Part shown: positions 17,120-27,076 of the stretch, one piece after another
How the letters are laid out: the number at the start of each line of letters is the position of its first letter
Position numbering within the stretch: the first letter of the stretch is position 1
Source of the DNA: UBA1447 sp002329225
GTDB lineage: Bacteria; Bacillota; Clostridia; Oscillospirales; Acutalibacteraceae
Direction: 5' to 3'
Assembly (NCBI GenBank): GCA_050946835.1
Contig: JBMNVN010000004.1
Location: forward strand, 62,001 to 126,000
DNA: 64,000 nt
The notes under the pieces: generated by a model
Databases searched by the model: none
Seen by the model: the letters and a program-made list of their open reading frames with translations, nothing else
Told to the model about the DNA's origin: nothing
Translations under genes and position numbers: made by a program

Positions 17120-17572
17120 GTGGCTGAAAATACAGACAAGCAAGTGATAATCAGCATAACGGACAGCCATGAAACCGATGGCGAAAACTCCATGTCGGAA
17201 CTGATAACCGTGGGTACAATGAGGGGCGGCGGCGAAAATTATTCCCTTACCTATAACGAACAGGATGAAGCGCTTTCAGGCAGCGTTACAACAATCCAAG
17301 TGGAGGGGAATAAGTGCATCACAATGACCCGAACCGGGGATATGAGCGCCGAAATGATTATCGAAAAAGACAAGCGGCACAACTGCCACTATATAACCCC
17401 GCACGGGGATTTTATGATGGGCGTTTTTGCCAGAGAAATAAACTCTAAAATGGGCGATAACGGCGGAGAGCTGAAGTTTGAATACACCATCGACTTTAAC
17501 ACCGGTTTCGTGTCCGTCAACACCCTGAAAGTCACCGTTAAGGAGGCAAAGGGCCATGTCCCTCTTAGTTAA
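17120..17572 (+). CDS. DUF1934 (YwiB-like) beta-barrel protein
   Basis: A 150-residue protein of the calycin-like DUF1934 family: an opening strand segment ISITDSHETDGE, then SYNEQDEALSG-type and FEYTIDFNTGFVSVNTLKVTV strands. It is encoded immediately before argS and overlaps it by 17 bases, the same arrangement as ywiB-argS in Bacillus. The start is GTG at 17120 with GAAAGG nine bases upstream. No enzymatic motif is visible; function of the family is unknown. Confidence 0.85.
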   Translation: MAENTDKQVIISITDSHETDGENSMSELITVGTMRGGGENYSLTYNEQDEALSGSVTTIQVEGNKCITMTRTGDMSAEMIIEKDKRHNCHYITPHGDFMMGVFAREINSKMGDNGGELKFEYTIDFNTGFVSVNTLKVTVKEAKGHVPLS

Positions 17573-19301
17573 AACCGTTCAAAAAGAAATTCGTCAGGCA
17601 ATTCTGGACGCTGCGGGAAGAGCCGTAGCGGCGGGGGAGTTGCCGGCGCAGCCGCTGAATGATTTTGTAATCGAAGTTCCCGCCAACAGGGCAAACGGGG
17701 ATTTTTCCGCCAATGCCGCCATGGCCTGGGCAAGGGATTTAAAAAGCGCGCCGAGAAAAATTGCGGAACTTCTCGGCTCCCATATGGACTTATCCGAGAG
17801 CTATTTTGAGCGTTTTGAAGTGGCGGGGCCGGGCTTTATGAACTTTTACCTTGCCCCCTCTTTTTATGCGGATGTGCTTTTGGATATCCTTGACAAGGGC
17901 GGCAGATACGGCCGCTCGGATTTTGGCGGCGGCAAAAAAATCAATGTGGAATTTGTTTCCGCCAACCCCACCGGCCCCATGCACATGGGCAACGCCCGGG
18001 GCGGCGCCCTCGGGGACTGTCTTGCAGCGGTTATGGAGTATGCCGGTTTTGACGTATGCCGTGAGTTTTATGTAAACGATGCGGGCAATCAGATTGAAAA
18101 ATTTGCCCTTTCTTTGGACATAAGGTACCAACAGATTTTTAAAGGCGACGATGCCCCCGAACTGCCCGAGGACAGTTACCACGGGGAGGATATCCGCCAA
18201 CGGGCGGAAGAGTTTGCCGCCATTCACGGCGACAGCTTCATAAATACAGCCGAAGATAAACGCCGTCAGGCCTTAACGGATTTTGCCCTGCCCCGAAACC
18301 TTGACGATATGCGCAAAAATCTGGCCAAGTACCGCATAGAGTATGATGTTTGGTTCAGGGAAAGCAGTCTTTACCAAAACGGGGAGTTGGAAGAAACCCT
18401 TAACCTGATGAAAGAACGGGGCCTGACTTACGAAAAAGACGGCGCCCTCTGGTACAAAAACGGTGAGATTTTAGCCGAAAAGCTCAAAAGCGAAGGTAAA
18501 ACTCCGGAAGAAATTGAAAAGCTTGACCTCAAAGACGAGGTGCTAATACGCGCCAACGGCAACCCGACCTATTTTGCCGCCGATATAGCCTACCACCGCA
18601 ACAAGCTCGCCGTTCGGGGCTTTGACACGGCCATCAACGTTTGGGGCGCCGACCACCACGGGCATGTGGCAAGGATGAAAGGCGCTCTTGACGCCATAGG
18701 GGAAGACGGCTCCCGCCTGGATATTATCCTTATGCAGTTGGTGCGCCTTACAAGCGGCGGGGAAGCGGTGCGCATGTCCAAGCGCACGGGCAAAGCCATA
18801 ACCCTTGTGGATTTGCTGGAAGAAATCCCCATTGACGCCGTGCGTTTTTGGTTTAATCTGCGGGAACCCGCCTCCCAAATGGAGTTTGACTTGGACCTGG
18901 CCGTGGAACAAAGCGCCAAAAATCCCGTCTATTACTGCCAATACGCTCACGCCCGCATTTGCAGCATACTTAAAAAGCTGGCGGAAGAGGGCAAGAATCC
19001 CAGAGAATGTTCCCGCAAAGAGCTGGAGCTGCTTTCTTCCGATGAGGAAAAAGAGCTGATAACCCATCTTTCAGCCCTCACGCAGGAAATTGTTTCCGCC
19101 GCCTCAAATTACGACCCCGCCCGCATTACCCGTTACGCAATAGAACTCGCCACCCTTTTCCACAAGTTCTACAACTCCCACCGGGTCAACTGCGATGATG
19201 AACCTTTAATGCAGGCCCGTATTACCCTTTGCCTTTGCGTTAAGGCGGTACTGTTTAATGTTCTTACCATGCTTAAAATAACCGTACCGGATTCCATGTA
19301 A
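17556..19301 (+). CDS. argS: Arginyl-tRNA synthetase
   Basis: A 581-residue class I aminoacyl-tRNA synthetase charging tRNA-Arg. The HIGH-type motif is HMGN in PTGPMHMGNARGGALGD, and the KMSKS equivalent is VRMSKRTGKA. The N-terminal Add1 domain (about 1-120) and the C-terminal DALR anticodon-binding helices (YCQYAHARICSIL to the end) are complete. AAGGAGG precedes the ATG inside the end of the DUF1934 gene, so the two are translationally linked. Confidence 0.98.
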   Translation: MSLLVKTVQKEIRQAILDAAGRAVAAGELPAQPLNDFVIEVPANRANGDFSANAAMAWARDLKSAPRKIAELLGSHMDLSESYFERFEVAGPGFMNFYLAPSFYADVLLDILDKGGRYGRSDFGGGKKINVEFVSANPTGPMHMGNARGGALGDCLAAVMEYAGFDVCREFYVNDAGNQIEKFALSLDIRYQQIFKGDDAPELPEDSYHGEDIRQRAEEFAAIHGDSFINTAEDKRRQALTDFALPRNLDDMRKNLAKYRIEYDVWFRESSLYQNGELEETLNLMKERGLTYEKDGALWYKNGEILAEKLKSEGKTPEEIEKLDLKDEVLIRANGNPTYFAADIAYHRNKLAVRGFDTAINVWGADHHGHVARMKGALDAIGEDGSRLDIILMQLVRLTSGGEAVRMSKRTGKAITLVDLLEEIPIDAVRFWFNLREPASQMEFDLDLAVEQSAKNPVYYCQYAHARICSILKKLAEEGKNPRECSRKELELLSSDEEKELITHLSALTQEIVSAASNYDPARITRYAIELATLFHKFYNSHRVNCDDEPLMQARITLCLCVKAVLFNVLTMLKITVPDSM

Positions 19302-19362
19302 GGCTTATCCGTTTTTTAAGACGGACTTGATTTTCGTATAAATCCCGAACCGGAGGTATTCC

Positions 19363-20556
19363 ATGCGTTCATCCGACAGTATCATTAAAAAAACCGAACA
19401 TTTCGGCGCCGCCAACTATAAACCCAAGGACGTGGTTATCCACAACGCCTCGGGCGTTATGGTTTATAATCCGGAGGGGGAGGAGTTTTTTGATTTGCTC
19501 AGCGCCTACTCGGCTCTTAACTTCGGCCACAGACATCCGGAGCTGATTGAGGCCGCCAAACAGCAGCTCGACAAAGTTACCCTGACCTCACGCGCCTTCC
19601 ACAACAGTGTTTTAGGGGATTTTTACGAGAGCCTCTGCGCTCTGACCGGCAAAGAGATGATTCTGCCCATGAACACCGGTGCGGAAGCGGTGGAAACGGC
19701 AATAAAAACCGCACGGCGCTGGGGTGCGGATGTTAAAGGCGTGAAAGAAAACAAACAGGAAATAATCGTTTGTGAAAACAATTTTCACGGCCGCACCGTT
19801 ACCATAGTCACCATGAGTACGGAAGAAAGCGCCCGGCGGGGCTTCGGCCCCTTTACTCCCGGCTTCCGCCCTATCCCCTACGGCGATGCCGAGGCTTTGG
19901 AAAAAGCGATAACCCCCAACACCGTAGCCTTTTTAGCGGAGCCTATTCAGGGTGAGGCGGGCGTAATTGTCCCGCCGGAAGGCTACCTTAAAGCGGTCCG
20001 GAAGATTTGTTCGGAAAACAATATTCTTATGATAGCCGACGAGGTGCAGACCGGCTTTGCCAGAACGGGCAAAATGTTCGCCTGCGACTGGGAAGACGTT
20101 ATTCCCGATATTTATGTTTTGGGCAAGGCTTTGGGCGGGGGCGTACTCCCCGTTTCCGCCGTTGCGGCGGACAGGGATATTTTGGGGGTGTTTGAGCCGG
20201 GCTCCCACGGCTCCACATTCGGCGGCAACCCCTTGGCCTGTGCGGTTGCGCTTAAAGCAATAGAGATTGTCCAAAGGGATGACTACCCGAAACAGGCAAG
20301 GGAAAAGGGCGAATATTTCATCAAAAAACTCCGGGAAATTAAAAACGACGATATAGTCGAAATCCGCGGCAAGGGTCTGCTCATAGGCGTTGAGTTTAAC
20401 TGTTCGGCGGAAGGCTATGTGCAGGCGCTTATCGCCAACGGCGTTTTGGCTAAAGAGACGCGGGAAAACACAATCCGCTTTGCCCCGCCGATAATCATCA
20501 GCTACGAACAGCTTGACGAAGCGATTAAAAGAATTAAAAAGGCTTTGGAAAAATAA
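19363..20556 (+). CDS. rocD: Ornithine aminotransferase
   Basis: A 397-residue class III PLP enzyme moving the delta-amino group of ornithine to 2-oxoglutarate, giving glutamate semialdehyde for proline or arginine metabolism. Ornithine-specific features are NYKPKDVVI and LLSAYSALNFGHRHP near the N-terminus; the PLP lysine is K255 in VLGKALGGG and the aspartate lies in MIADEVQTGFARTG. It follows argS by 61 bases and ends in a terminator, so argS-rocD form an arginine-themed pair. Confidence 0.93.
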   Translation: MRSSDSIIKKTEHFGAANYKPKDVVIHNASGVMVYNPEGEEFFDLLSAYSALNFGHRHPELIEAAKQQLDKVTLTSRAFHNSVLGDFYESLCALTGKEMILPMNTGAEAVETAIKTARRWGADVKGVKENKQEIIVCENNFHGRTVTIVTMSTEESARRGFGPFTPGFRPIPYGDAEALEKAITPNTVAFLAEPIQGEAGVIVPPEGYLKAVRKICSENNILMIADEVQTGFARTGKMFACDWEDVIPDIYVLGKALGGGVLPVSAVAADRDILGVFEPGSHGSTFGGNPLACAVALKAIEIVQRDDYPKQAREKGEYFIKKLREIKNDDIVEIRGKGLLIGVEFNCSAEGYVQALIANGVLAKETRENTIRFAPPIIISYEQLDEAIKRIKKALEK

Positions 20557-20576
20557 AAAACTTCATATAAAAATCG

Positions 20577-20618
20577 AACTCCCGATTCACCTGCAATTTT
20601 GTCAATCGGGAGTTTTCT
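20577..20618 (+). terminator. Rho-independent terminator after rocD
   Basis: An 11-bp stem (AACTCCCGATT 20577-20587, AATCGGGAGTT 20604-20614) with TTTCT after it, 20 bases past the rocD stop. Confidence 0.8.
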
Positions 20619-20649
20619 GTCAGGCAAAAACATTCGGGCAGACCCGTTT

Positions 20650-21519
20650 TCAGTCCGAATCAGCCCATGCATAATGGCGGAAATATGCATTAACAAACAT
20701 CGGCCCCATATCGAGGGTGTGAATCAGCGCTCCGTCAGCGGTGGGCAGTACGGTCAGCCCCTCCGCCTCGCCGCCCTTGGCAAGGTTTTGCTCAAAAAGT
20801 TTTTCAACCTCCCCCGTCACGGGGTCAATGCGGTACACCGGCTGACCCTCTTCCTGGGTGACTGCATAGAGCTGCCCCCTGTACACCTCTCCCCCTTGAA
20901 TTTTATGCACGGCGGTTGAAAGGGGAACGGTTTTTACAAGTTCAAAAGTATTTAAGTCATAAACAATAAGGGCGGGGGAATTATCCCGCCGGGCCGAATA
21001 GAAAAGCCCTCTTTCACCGTCCACTGCAAGCCAGGGGATGCCGTTTTTTTGCAGTTCGGCGGATAAGATATGATACTCGATAAAAGCAAGCGTTTCGGCA
21101 TCATAGACGGCGGCAATGGGGTATTTCCAGACCTTGCTGTCCTCAATGGCGGCATAGATTTTGCCGTCATGGCAGCTTATCCCCCCGATGTGGGCGGAGC
21201 CGTATTCTTCCCGCAGCTGACGGGGGATTGCGTTGATGTTCATGGCGGTTTCCGTCCTGCCGTCCATCTCTGTTTTTATAAGGCTGAATCGGGCGCTGAA
21301 ATAGTAATTTTCCCCATCGGTTGTAACATCCTGGGAGTGGGTGTAAGAACTTAAAAACAGAAGGTCCTGACTGGCGACAAAATTTTCCGGCGGGTCGGTG
21401 CCGGCAAAATCAATAATCCCCGCAGTCAGGCTTACAAAACCCGTTAGCAGGCCGATAATTAAAGACAGAATAAAGCTTCTTTTAATCACGGCGCGTGAAA
21501 TATTCAAAAAAGCAAGCAT
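20650..21519 (-). CDS. Signal-anchored beta-propeller-like protein
   Basis: A 289-residue protein with one N-terminal transmembrane segment (SFILSLIIGLLTGFVSLTAG, about 15-35) and an external domain that reads as repeated blades: DVTTDGENYYFSARF, IGGISCHDGKIYAAIED, WLAVDGERGLFYSARRD, HKIQGGEVYRGQLYAV, AEGLTVLPTADGALIH. Such propellers bind or act on surface or extracellular ligands; no catalytic residue can be named. ATG at 21519 is preferred because GGAGG lies seven bases upstream, against an earlier ATG at 21579 without one. The gene converges on rocD and is divergent from the hydrolase array. Confidence 0.6.
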   Translation of the reverse strand: MLAFLNISRAVIKRSFILSLIIGLLTGFVSLTAGIIDFAGTDPPENFVASQDLLFLSSYTHSQDVTTDGENYYFSARFSLIKTEMDGRTETAMNINAIPRQLREEYGSAHIGGISCHDGKIYAAIEDSKVWKYPIAAVYDAETLAFIEYHILSAELQKNGIPWLAVDGERGLFYSARRDNSPALIVYDLNTFELVKTVPLSTAVHKIQGGEVYRGQLYAVTQEEGQPVYRIDPVTGEVEKLFEQNLAKGGEAEGLTVLPTADGALIHTLDMGPMFVNAYFRHYAWADSD

Positions 21520-21668
21520 GTCAAACCTCCGACGAGTGTTCTCACCGTAAATAATAGCAGCAGAGGCTTTTTGCGTCAATGATTCGGGGACGACAGAGTG
21601 AAGAAAAACCGTTTAGTTAAAGTTTTTATCTAAAATGCAAAAACTTACCATTTATTCGGTCAAAATTG

Positions 21669-21697
21669 TTGTAAAAAACTTTGGCCTGTGCTACTCT
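21669..21697 (+). promoter_or_regulatory. Sigma-A-type promoter of the hydrolase array
   Basis: TTGTAA (21669-21674), 17 bases, TACTCT (21692-21697), about 50 bases before the first hydrolase gene. The -35 region with its following A-run matches the one at 12461. Confidence 0.6.
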
Positions 21698-21745
21698 TTT
21701 GGGTAGTGGATTATCCTTAAAAAATGTTGGTAACGGAAAGGGTTT

Positions 21746-23113
21746 TTGGCGTTTATTATGGAAGCAAAGTGTAATTGCGCTTATTATCCCACGGTAGTGG
21801 TGCCCGGCATAGGCAACTGCAGAGCTTATGAGGTGGACAAAGAGGGCAATCGTCTGCGTATGGCGTGGCCGCCGGACATAGATAAGGAGGCGGCAAAGAA
21901 GCTTAAAAACTCCCTGATTTTGCCCGGACTGAGGATGTTAATTCTGCGCCGTGATTCGGGCTTTTCCAAAAAAGCGGGCAAGGCCGTTGCCGAGGTTCTG
22001 GATATTATGGCAAGCACTCCGGAGGGGAAGTACAAGCACAATGTTCAGGTGGAAACTTTTGACGGTTCCGTTGCGGAATGCACGGAGGAAGAAAAGGGCT
22101 TTATTTACCGTATGCTCCCCCTCAAGCCTTTAGCCGAGCTTATAGGTGAAGACCACCTGTTTTATTTTTCTTTTGTCGCTATCGGCAACACTGCGGAAAC
22201 CGCGGAGCGGCTGAGAGAATACATTAAGACGGTTAAAGAAAAAACCGGCCACGATAAGGTGAACATTGCCGCCGTTAGTTTGGGCGCCACAATAACTTCC
22301 GCTTATCTTGATAAATATGCGGCGGACGGAGATGTAAACAGAGTTGTGGGCGTGGTGCCCGCCTTTGACGGTTCCGCGGTTGTATCGGATATTTTAAAAG
22401 GCAATATAGCCTATGAAGATTATGAGATTCTTTTTAATGAACTTTTAGGCAGAAAAACTGCGGAGAAAATTATTAAAGCAGTAAAACTTTTGCCGAAAAA
22501 TGTTCTTAAAAAGTTTATTGAAGCGGTTATTGCCGCAGTGGTTGAGGCGGTTATCCTTAACTCCACCACCATGTGGGGGATTGTGCCCGCAGCCGAATAC
22601 AAGGCTTTGAGCGACAAATATTTAAGCGGTTCCGAACAAAACAAAATCAAGGAAGAGGCGGACAGATGGTGCAGGGTAAGGAGCGACTTCCCCGCCCTTG
22701 TAAAAAAAGCGAGGGATAACGGAACCGGGATATTTGTTCTTTGCGGCTACAACAGGCCCCTTTTCAAAGTGGTAAATTCTTCAACCTTACATTCGGATAT
22801 GGTGGTGCATTCCGCCTCCGCCTCCCTGGGTGCGCATTTTGCCCCTTTGGGGGAGAGTTTTCCGTCGGATTACAGACAGCAAAATCTCCACTGTACGGAA
22901 CCCGCCCACAACCATATAAATGAGCAGCGGGATGCAGACGCTTCCGTCGGCGCCGCGCCGGACACCACCTGGTTTTGGCGGGATATGGAGCACGAACAGG
23001 CGGCGGAAAATGAACACTTGCTGACTTTAATGAAGCTGCTGTTGGCGGACGACTCCATTAAAGACGTCTTTCAGCGGGAAGAGTTCCCGCAGTTTAATAT
23101 TTTTAAAAAATGA
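21746..23113 (+). CDS. Alpha/beta hydrolase (lipase-like), array member 1, no signal peptide
   Basis: A 455-residue hydrolase. After an early oxyanion-hole strand TVVVPGIGN (about 16-24), the nucleophile elbow is IAAVSLGAT (S178), an A-x-S-x-G form of GxSxG. The C-terminal half holds D-T-T-W-F-W-R and a DMEHEQ histidine candidate. The two following genes encode clear paralogues with signal peptides and a C-terminal extension, both missing here, so this copy appears cytoplasmic. The start is uncertain: TTG at 21746 lies close to GGAAAGGG, and an ATG at 21758 is possible. Substrate unknown; the GIG strand and lid-like insert after residue 200 suggest an esterase or lipase. Confidence 0.75.
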   Translation: MAFIMEAKCNCAYYPTVVVPGIGNCRAYEVDKEGNRLRMAWPPDIDKEAAKKLKNSLILPGLRMLILRRDSGFSKKAGKAVAEVLDIMASTPEGKYKHNVQVETFDGSVAECTEEEKGFIYRMLPLKPLAELIGEDHLFYFSFVAIGNTAETAERLREYIKTVKEKTGHDKVNIAAVSLGATITSAYLDKYAADGDVNRVVGVVPAFDGSAVVSDILKGNIAYEDYEILFNELLGRKTAEKIIKAVKLLPKNVLKKFIEAVIAAVVEAVILNSTTMWGIVPAAEYKALSDKYLSGSEQNKIKEEADRWCRVRSDFPALVKKARDNGTGIFVLCGYNRPLFKVVNSSTLHSDMVVHSASASLGAHFAPLGESFPSDYRQQNLHCTEPAHNHINEQRDADASVGAAPDTTWFWRDMEHEQAAENEHLLTLMKLLLADDSIKDVFQREEFPQFNIFKK

Positions 23114-23161
23114 CAGGCTCGGAGTATTTGACACCGGCAAATTAACTGGAGGTTGTAAAAA

Positions 23162-25087
23162 ATGAAGAAACTTTGCGCCAGACTGACAGCGGTTCTGCTC
23201 AGCTTCGCCCTTTTGTTTTCGGTTACGGCGGTTTTCCCTGCGGAAATCGCTACCGCCCCTGCCGTCACCGCAGCGGAAAAAGCTTCTTCCGCTGAAGTTG
23301 CTTGCGAAAACACGGTCATAGAACCCTCAGCCGTAAAAAATGCAGCGGAGGAGGGGACGGGAGCGAAAGCGGCAGCCCCGTGTTCGGCAAAGAACGGAGT
23401 TTTGACTCAATGCGGGGGGGATTGCGAATATGCCCCCTCGATTGTGGTGCACGGCATAGGGCAGTCGGAACTCTACGAACTCGACAAAGACGGCAACATT
23501 AAATACAACAAAGACGGCAAGCCTATTACCGCCTGGCCGCCGATGGTAGATGTTGATGCCGTTATTGAGGCCCTTGCCTGGCCGCTTATTTTCAGCCTGA
23601 TTACACAGAAAGACTGCGGCCTTTCCGACAGAGCGGCGGAAACGGTAAAGGATGTATTTGCCTCCATATCCAACGGGCCTGACGGGATGAAAATAGGCAA
23701 CTCGCAACTGGTTCGTTATCCCCAGAGTTTAGCCCGGTGCACACAGGAAGAAAAAGATTTTATTTATAAAAGTATGCCCCTGAACTCCTACACCGCAGTA
23801 GCCGGGGAAGACCATATGTACTATTTTGCCTATGACTCTTTCGGCAACAACCTGGCAATAACGGAAGAGCTTTATGACTTTATTCAACACGTTAAGCAGG
23901 AAACGGGCCATGACAAAGTCAATCTGGTACCGATAAGTTTAGGCGGAACCATAGCCGACTCCCTGTTCGAATTTTATCCGGAAGTATATGACGATTTAAA
24001 TCGGGTAGTTTACATTGTGCCCGCTGTAAACGGCAGCGCCATTGTCGGTGATATTTATACCGGCAACCTGAGTTTGCAGGACCATATGTTATACAGGGAT
24101 TTGCTCCCCTCCGTTATGGACGGCTACACGGGCTATCTGGTAAACATTGCCTTGCGTCTGCTGCCGAAAGACGTGCTCCGGGCGGTATTGGACAAGGCTA
24201 TCGGCTCCCTTTTGGAAAATGTTTTGGTTAACTGCACCATGATGTGGGGCTTGGTACCGGGGGAATATTATGATGAAGCGGCGGCGATATGGCTGTCCGG
24301 CCCCGAAAAGGCGGAGATTAAACGGCAAACCGACCTCTTCCATCAGGCACAGACCAATTATAAGGATAATATTCTTAAGCTGATTGACAGAGGCATAGAG
24401 GTATTTAACATTGTAGACTACAACTACGCACTTTATTCCATTGCCGGTTCCTGGCAAGAATATAATGCGGACGGCATCATTCATCTGGATTCCACATCCA
24501 TGGGAGCCGTTTCAGGCTATGTGGATACCCCGCTGCCGGACGGCTATGTTCAGCAAAGATACCCGGAATACGACTTTATATCCCCCGACGGGATTGTGGA
24601 CGCCTCCGCAGGGCTGCTGCCTTTCACCACCTGGTATTTCCGCAATCAGGACCATGAGAGAACCGGTGGAAACGATGTAATCATAAAGCTCGCTACCGAA
24701 CTTATGCTGGATAACAACTTCGACTCCGTGTTTGATAAGCCTGACCGATTCCCTCAATTCAACGAGGCTAGGGACGGGAAAAGTTTTATCAGGGATATTG
24801 AAAGAGCACGCATGATAGACCAAAGCGCATTAGACCCGGAGGACGCCGCAGAACTGCAGGCGGCAATAGACCACGCCCAAGCCGTGATGGACAATACGGT
24901 GGTTGTGCCCGGGGAATATGAAGCCGCAAGGGAAAGACTGTTTGCCATTGAAGTAAAAATCGGAATGCGCAATCCTCCGAAAGACAAAACCGGAGAAGAA
25001 ATCGCCGCCAAAATTTGCAAATTTTTGAGCGATGTCATATATGCAGTCTGGGGGCCGAGAGGTTTTTCGGACTGGGGATTGAGATAG
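23162..25087 (+). CDS. Secreted alpha/beta hydrolase (lipase-like), array member 2
   Basis: A 641-residue exported paralogue of the previous gene. A cleavable signal peptide (residues 1-38, hydrophobic LTAVLLSFALLFSVTAVF) is followed by a low-complexity stretch, then SIVVHGIGQSELYELDKDG, the nucleophile elbow VPISLGGT (S259), DGIVDAS (acid candidate) and FRNQDHERTG (histidine candidate). About 100 extra C-terminal residues (ALDPEDAAELQAAIDHAQ onward) form a helical module like FIVAR/albumin-binding repeats. It starts 48 bases after member 1 with a TGGAGGT ribosome binding site. Probably a secreted or wall-associated esterase. Confidence 0.78.
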   Translation: MKKLCARLTAVLLSFALLFSVTAVFPAEIATAPAVTAAEKASSAEVACENTVIEPSAVKNAAEEGTGAKAAAPCSAKNGVLTQCGGDCEYAPSIVVHGIGQSELYELDKDGNIKYNKDGKPITAWPPMVDVDAVIEALAWPLIFSLITQKDCGLSDRAAETVKDVFASISNGPDGMKIGNSQLVRYPQSLARCTQEEKDFIYKSMPLNSYTAVAGEDHMYYFAYDSFGNNLAITEELYDFIQHVKQETGHDKVNLVPISLGGTIADSLFEFYPEVYDDLNRVVYIVPAVNGSAIVGDIYTGNLSLQDHMLYRDLLPSVMDGYTGYLVNIALRLLPKDVLRAVLDKAIGSLLENVLVNCTMMWGLVPGEYYDEAAAIWLSGPEKAEIKRQTDLFHQAQTNYKDNILKLIDRGIEVFNIVDYNYALYSIAGSWQEYNADGIIHLDSTSMGAVSGYVDTPLPDGYVQQRYPEYDFISPDGIVDASAGLLPFTTWYFRNQDHERTGGNDVIIKLATELMLDNNFDSVFDKPDRFPQFNEARDGKSFIRDIERARMIDQSALDPEDAAELQAAIDHAQAVMDNTVVVPGEYEAARERLFAIEVKIGMRNPPKDKTGEEIAAKICKFLSDVIYAVWGPRGFSDWGLR

Positions 25088-25118
25088 ACGAGAACAATAA
25101 TAAAGGACGGAATTCTTA

Positions 25119-27002
25119 ATGAAAAAACGGAGGTTCCGCACGGGTTCAGTTTTACTTAACGCCTTAAAAATTATTTCCGCCGGTGCGGTCGGGGGCGGGC
25201 AAGGGATTATTCCCCCGGCAAAGCCGAACACCGAAGACGCCGATAAAAGCTCCGCCGTTTCCACTTCCGAGGGAGCTGCGGAAATTCTGAACCATGGGGA
25301 TTCCCCCCGCAATACCGCTGAAAATGAACCCCTGACCGCTTGCGGCGGAAACTGCGGCCATGCGCCCACAATAATCATACCGGGCATAGGTCAGTCCGAT
25401 GTATTTTTGCTCGACGAAAACGGCAACCGGGCAAAAGGCAAAAACGGAAGGGATATAAATACCTTCCCCGCTGTTTTTGAAACCGATAATCTTATTAAGC
25501 CCCTTGTATGGCCTTTGATAAGAATGTTAATCACCCGGCGGGATAAAGGGTTTACGGACCTGGCGGCAAAAGCCATAGGCAAAGCTATTGCCAAAAACGC
25601 CATCGGTTTTAACGGGCAGCCGGTTAATAAAGTGGAAGTCAGGCGCTTCCCTCAAAGCGTCGGGGCTTGCAGCGAAAATGACCGCCGGGATATTTACAAC
25701 ACTATCCCTTTACAGGACTTTTCGAAAGTTGCAGGAGAAGATCATCTTTACTATTTTGCCTATAACTCTTACGGCAACAACTTTGACAATACAAAGGCCC
25801 TTTACGAGTTTATTCAGCAGGTCAAAAGGGAAACGGGGCACGGCAAAATCAATATCGTCCCCATAAGTCTGGGCAGCACCATTACCGTCAGCCTGATGGA
25901 ACTATACCCTCAGGTGAGCGATGATTTGGACAAAATTTTTTTCATCGTTCCCGCATTGGACGGTTCCCGTATGGCGGGGGATATATACAAAGGCACGCTC
26001 AGGCTCCATGACGAGGCTCTGTATAAGACGCTTATGCCCTCCCTCATGAGCGATAACGCCAATGCCTACCGTATCAATGCGCTGCTGCACATTTTCCCAA
26101 AGCAGGTTATCCTTGACCTGTTGAATAAAACAGTTGAACAGTTGAAGGAAGTTGTGATGCTTAACTGCACCATGCTCTGGGGGCTGGTACCGGGTGAGGA
26201 CTATGACGCTCTTGCCGGGAAATACCTTACAGACCCCGCCCGTGCGGAAATAAAGCGGCAGACGGATGTTTACCGTAAGGCGCAGATGAATGTCCCCGCC
26301 AACATTCAGACCTTTATTGACCGGGGAGTTAAGATTTTTGATATTGCGGATTACAACTTTCCCATATACTCAATTGTCCCCTCCCACGACACCCATAACG
26401 GTGACGGACTTATCCACCTGACTTCATCCGCCCCCGGCGTCACATGCGGCTACCTGGATACTCCTCTGCCTTCCGACTACGTTCAGCAGAATACCCATTG
26501 TTCCGACCCCGGCAAGCACAACCACATATCCCCCGACGGAATTGTTGACGCTTCCACCTGTGTTTTGGCGGAAACCACGTTTTTCTTCTACAAGCAGGAC
26601 CACGAGGGCACGGGACGCAATGATGTTATTATGAAGCTCGCCACCGAACTGCTGCTCTATGACCGCCTCAGCGATGTTCACGCCATGCCTGAAAAATTCC
26701 CGCAGTTTAACGTGGGCAGAGAGACAAAGTGGCTTCGCATCGACTTTTTACCCAAAGCAAAAGAGGTTGACCAAAGCAGTTTGAGTGCGGAAGATGCGGC
26801 GGAGTTGCAGGGAGCCATTGAACAATGTGAGAGCATGCTTGACAATACCGTGGTTGTCCATTCCGATTACACCGATGCGGAAAAACGTTTGCTGGATATT
26901 CTGATAAAAATCGGCGTGAAAGAAGCGCCGAAAGAGAAGAAATTGAACAAGTTTAAAAAAGCATTCTGGAAACGCCTCAGCAACACACTCTGCAAACAGT
27001 AA
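25119..27002 (+). CDS. Secreted alpha/beta hydrolase (lipase-like), array member 3
   Basis: A 627-residue paralogue of member 2 with the same order of parts: N-terminal basic/hydrophobic stretch (MKKRRFRTG then LLNALKIISAGAVGGG, a weak signal), TIIIPGIGQSD, elbow VPISLGST (S250), DGIVDAS, KQDHEGTG and the helical C-terminal module (SLSAEDAAELQGAIEQCE). It lies 31 bases after member 2. The signal sequence is less convincing than in member 2. All three carry the linked pattern TMWG/TMLWG-LVPGE between the elbow and the C-terminus, a family marker. Confidence 0.75.
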   Translation: MKKRRFRTGSVLLNALKIISAGAVGGGQGIIPPAKPNTEDADKSSAVSTSEGAAEILNHGDSPRNTAENEPLTACGGNCGHAPTIIIPGIGQSDVFLLDENGNRAKGKNGRDINTFPAVFETDNLIKPLVWPLIRMLITRRDKGFTDLAAKAIGKAIAKNAIGFNGQPVNKVEVRRFPQSVGACSENDRRDIYNTIPLQDFSKVAGEDHLYYFAYNSYGNNFDNTKALYEFIQQVKRETGHGKINIVPISLGSTITVSLMELYPQVSDDLDKIFFIVPALDGSRMAGDIYKGTLRLHDEALYKTLMPSLMSDNANAYRINALLHIFPKQVILDLLNKTVEQLKEVVMLNCTMLWGLVPGEDYDALAGKYLTDPARAEIKRQTDVYRKAQMNVPANIQTFIDRGVKIFDIADYNFPIYSIVPSHDTHNGDGLIHLTSSAPGVTCGYLDTPLPSDYVQQNTHCSDPGKHNHISPDGIVDASTCVLAETTFFFYKQDHEGTGRNDVIMKLATELLLYDRLSDVHAMPEKFPQFNVGRETKWLRIDFLPKAKEVDQSSLSAEDAAELQGAIEQCESMLDNTVVVHSDYTDAEKRLLDILIKIGVKEAPKEKKLNKFKKAFWKRLSNTLCKQ

Positions 27003-27031
27003 GAGATTTTCACAAGAGCAACTAAAACGAG

Positions 27032-27055
27032 CCGGCAGGGACTTCTCTGCCGGCA
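27032..27055 (+). terminator. Hairpin after the hydrolase array
   Basis: GCCGGCAG (27032-27039) pairs with CTGCCGGC (27048-27055). Only AAATT follows, so it may be an mRNA 3'-end stem or attenuator rather than a full terminator before the next gene. Confidence 0.4.
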
Positions 27056-27076
27056 AATTAAAAGGAGCGCTTAAAA

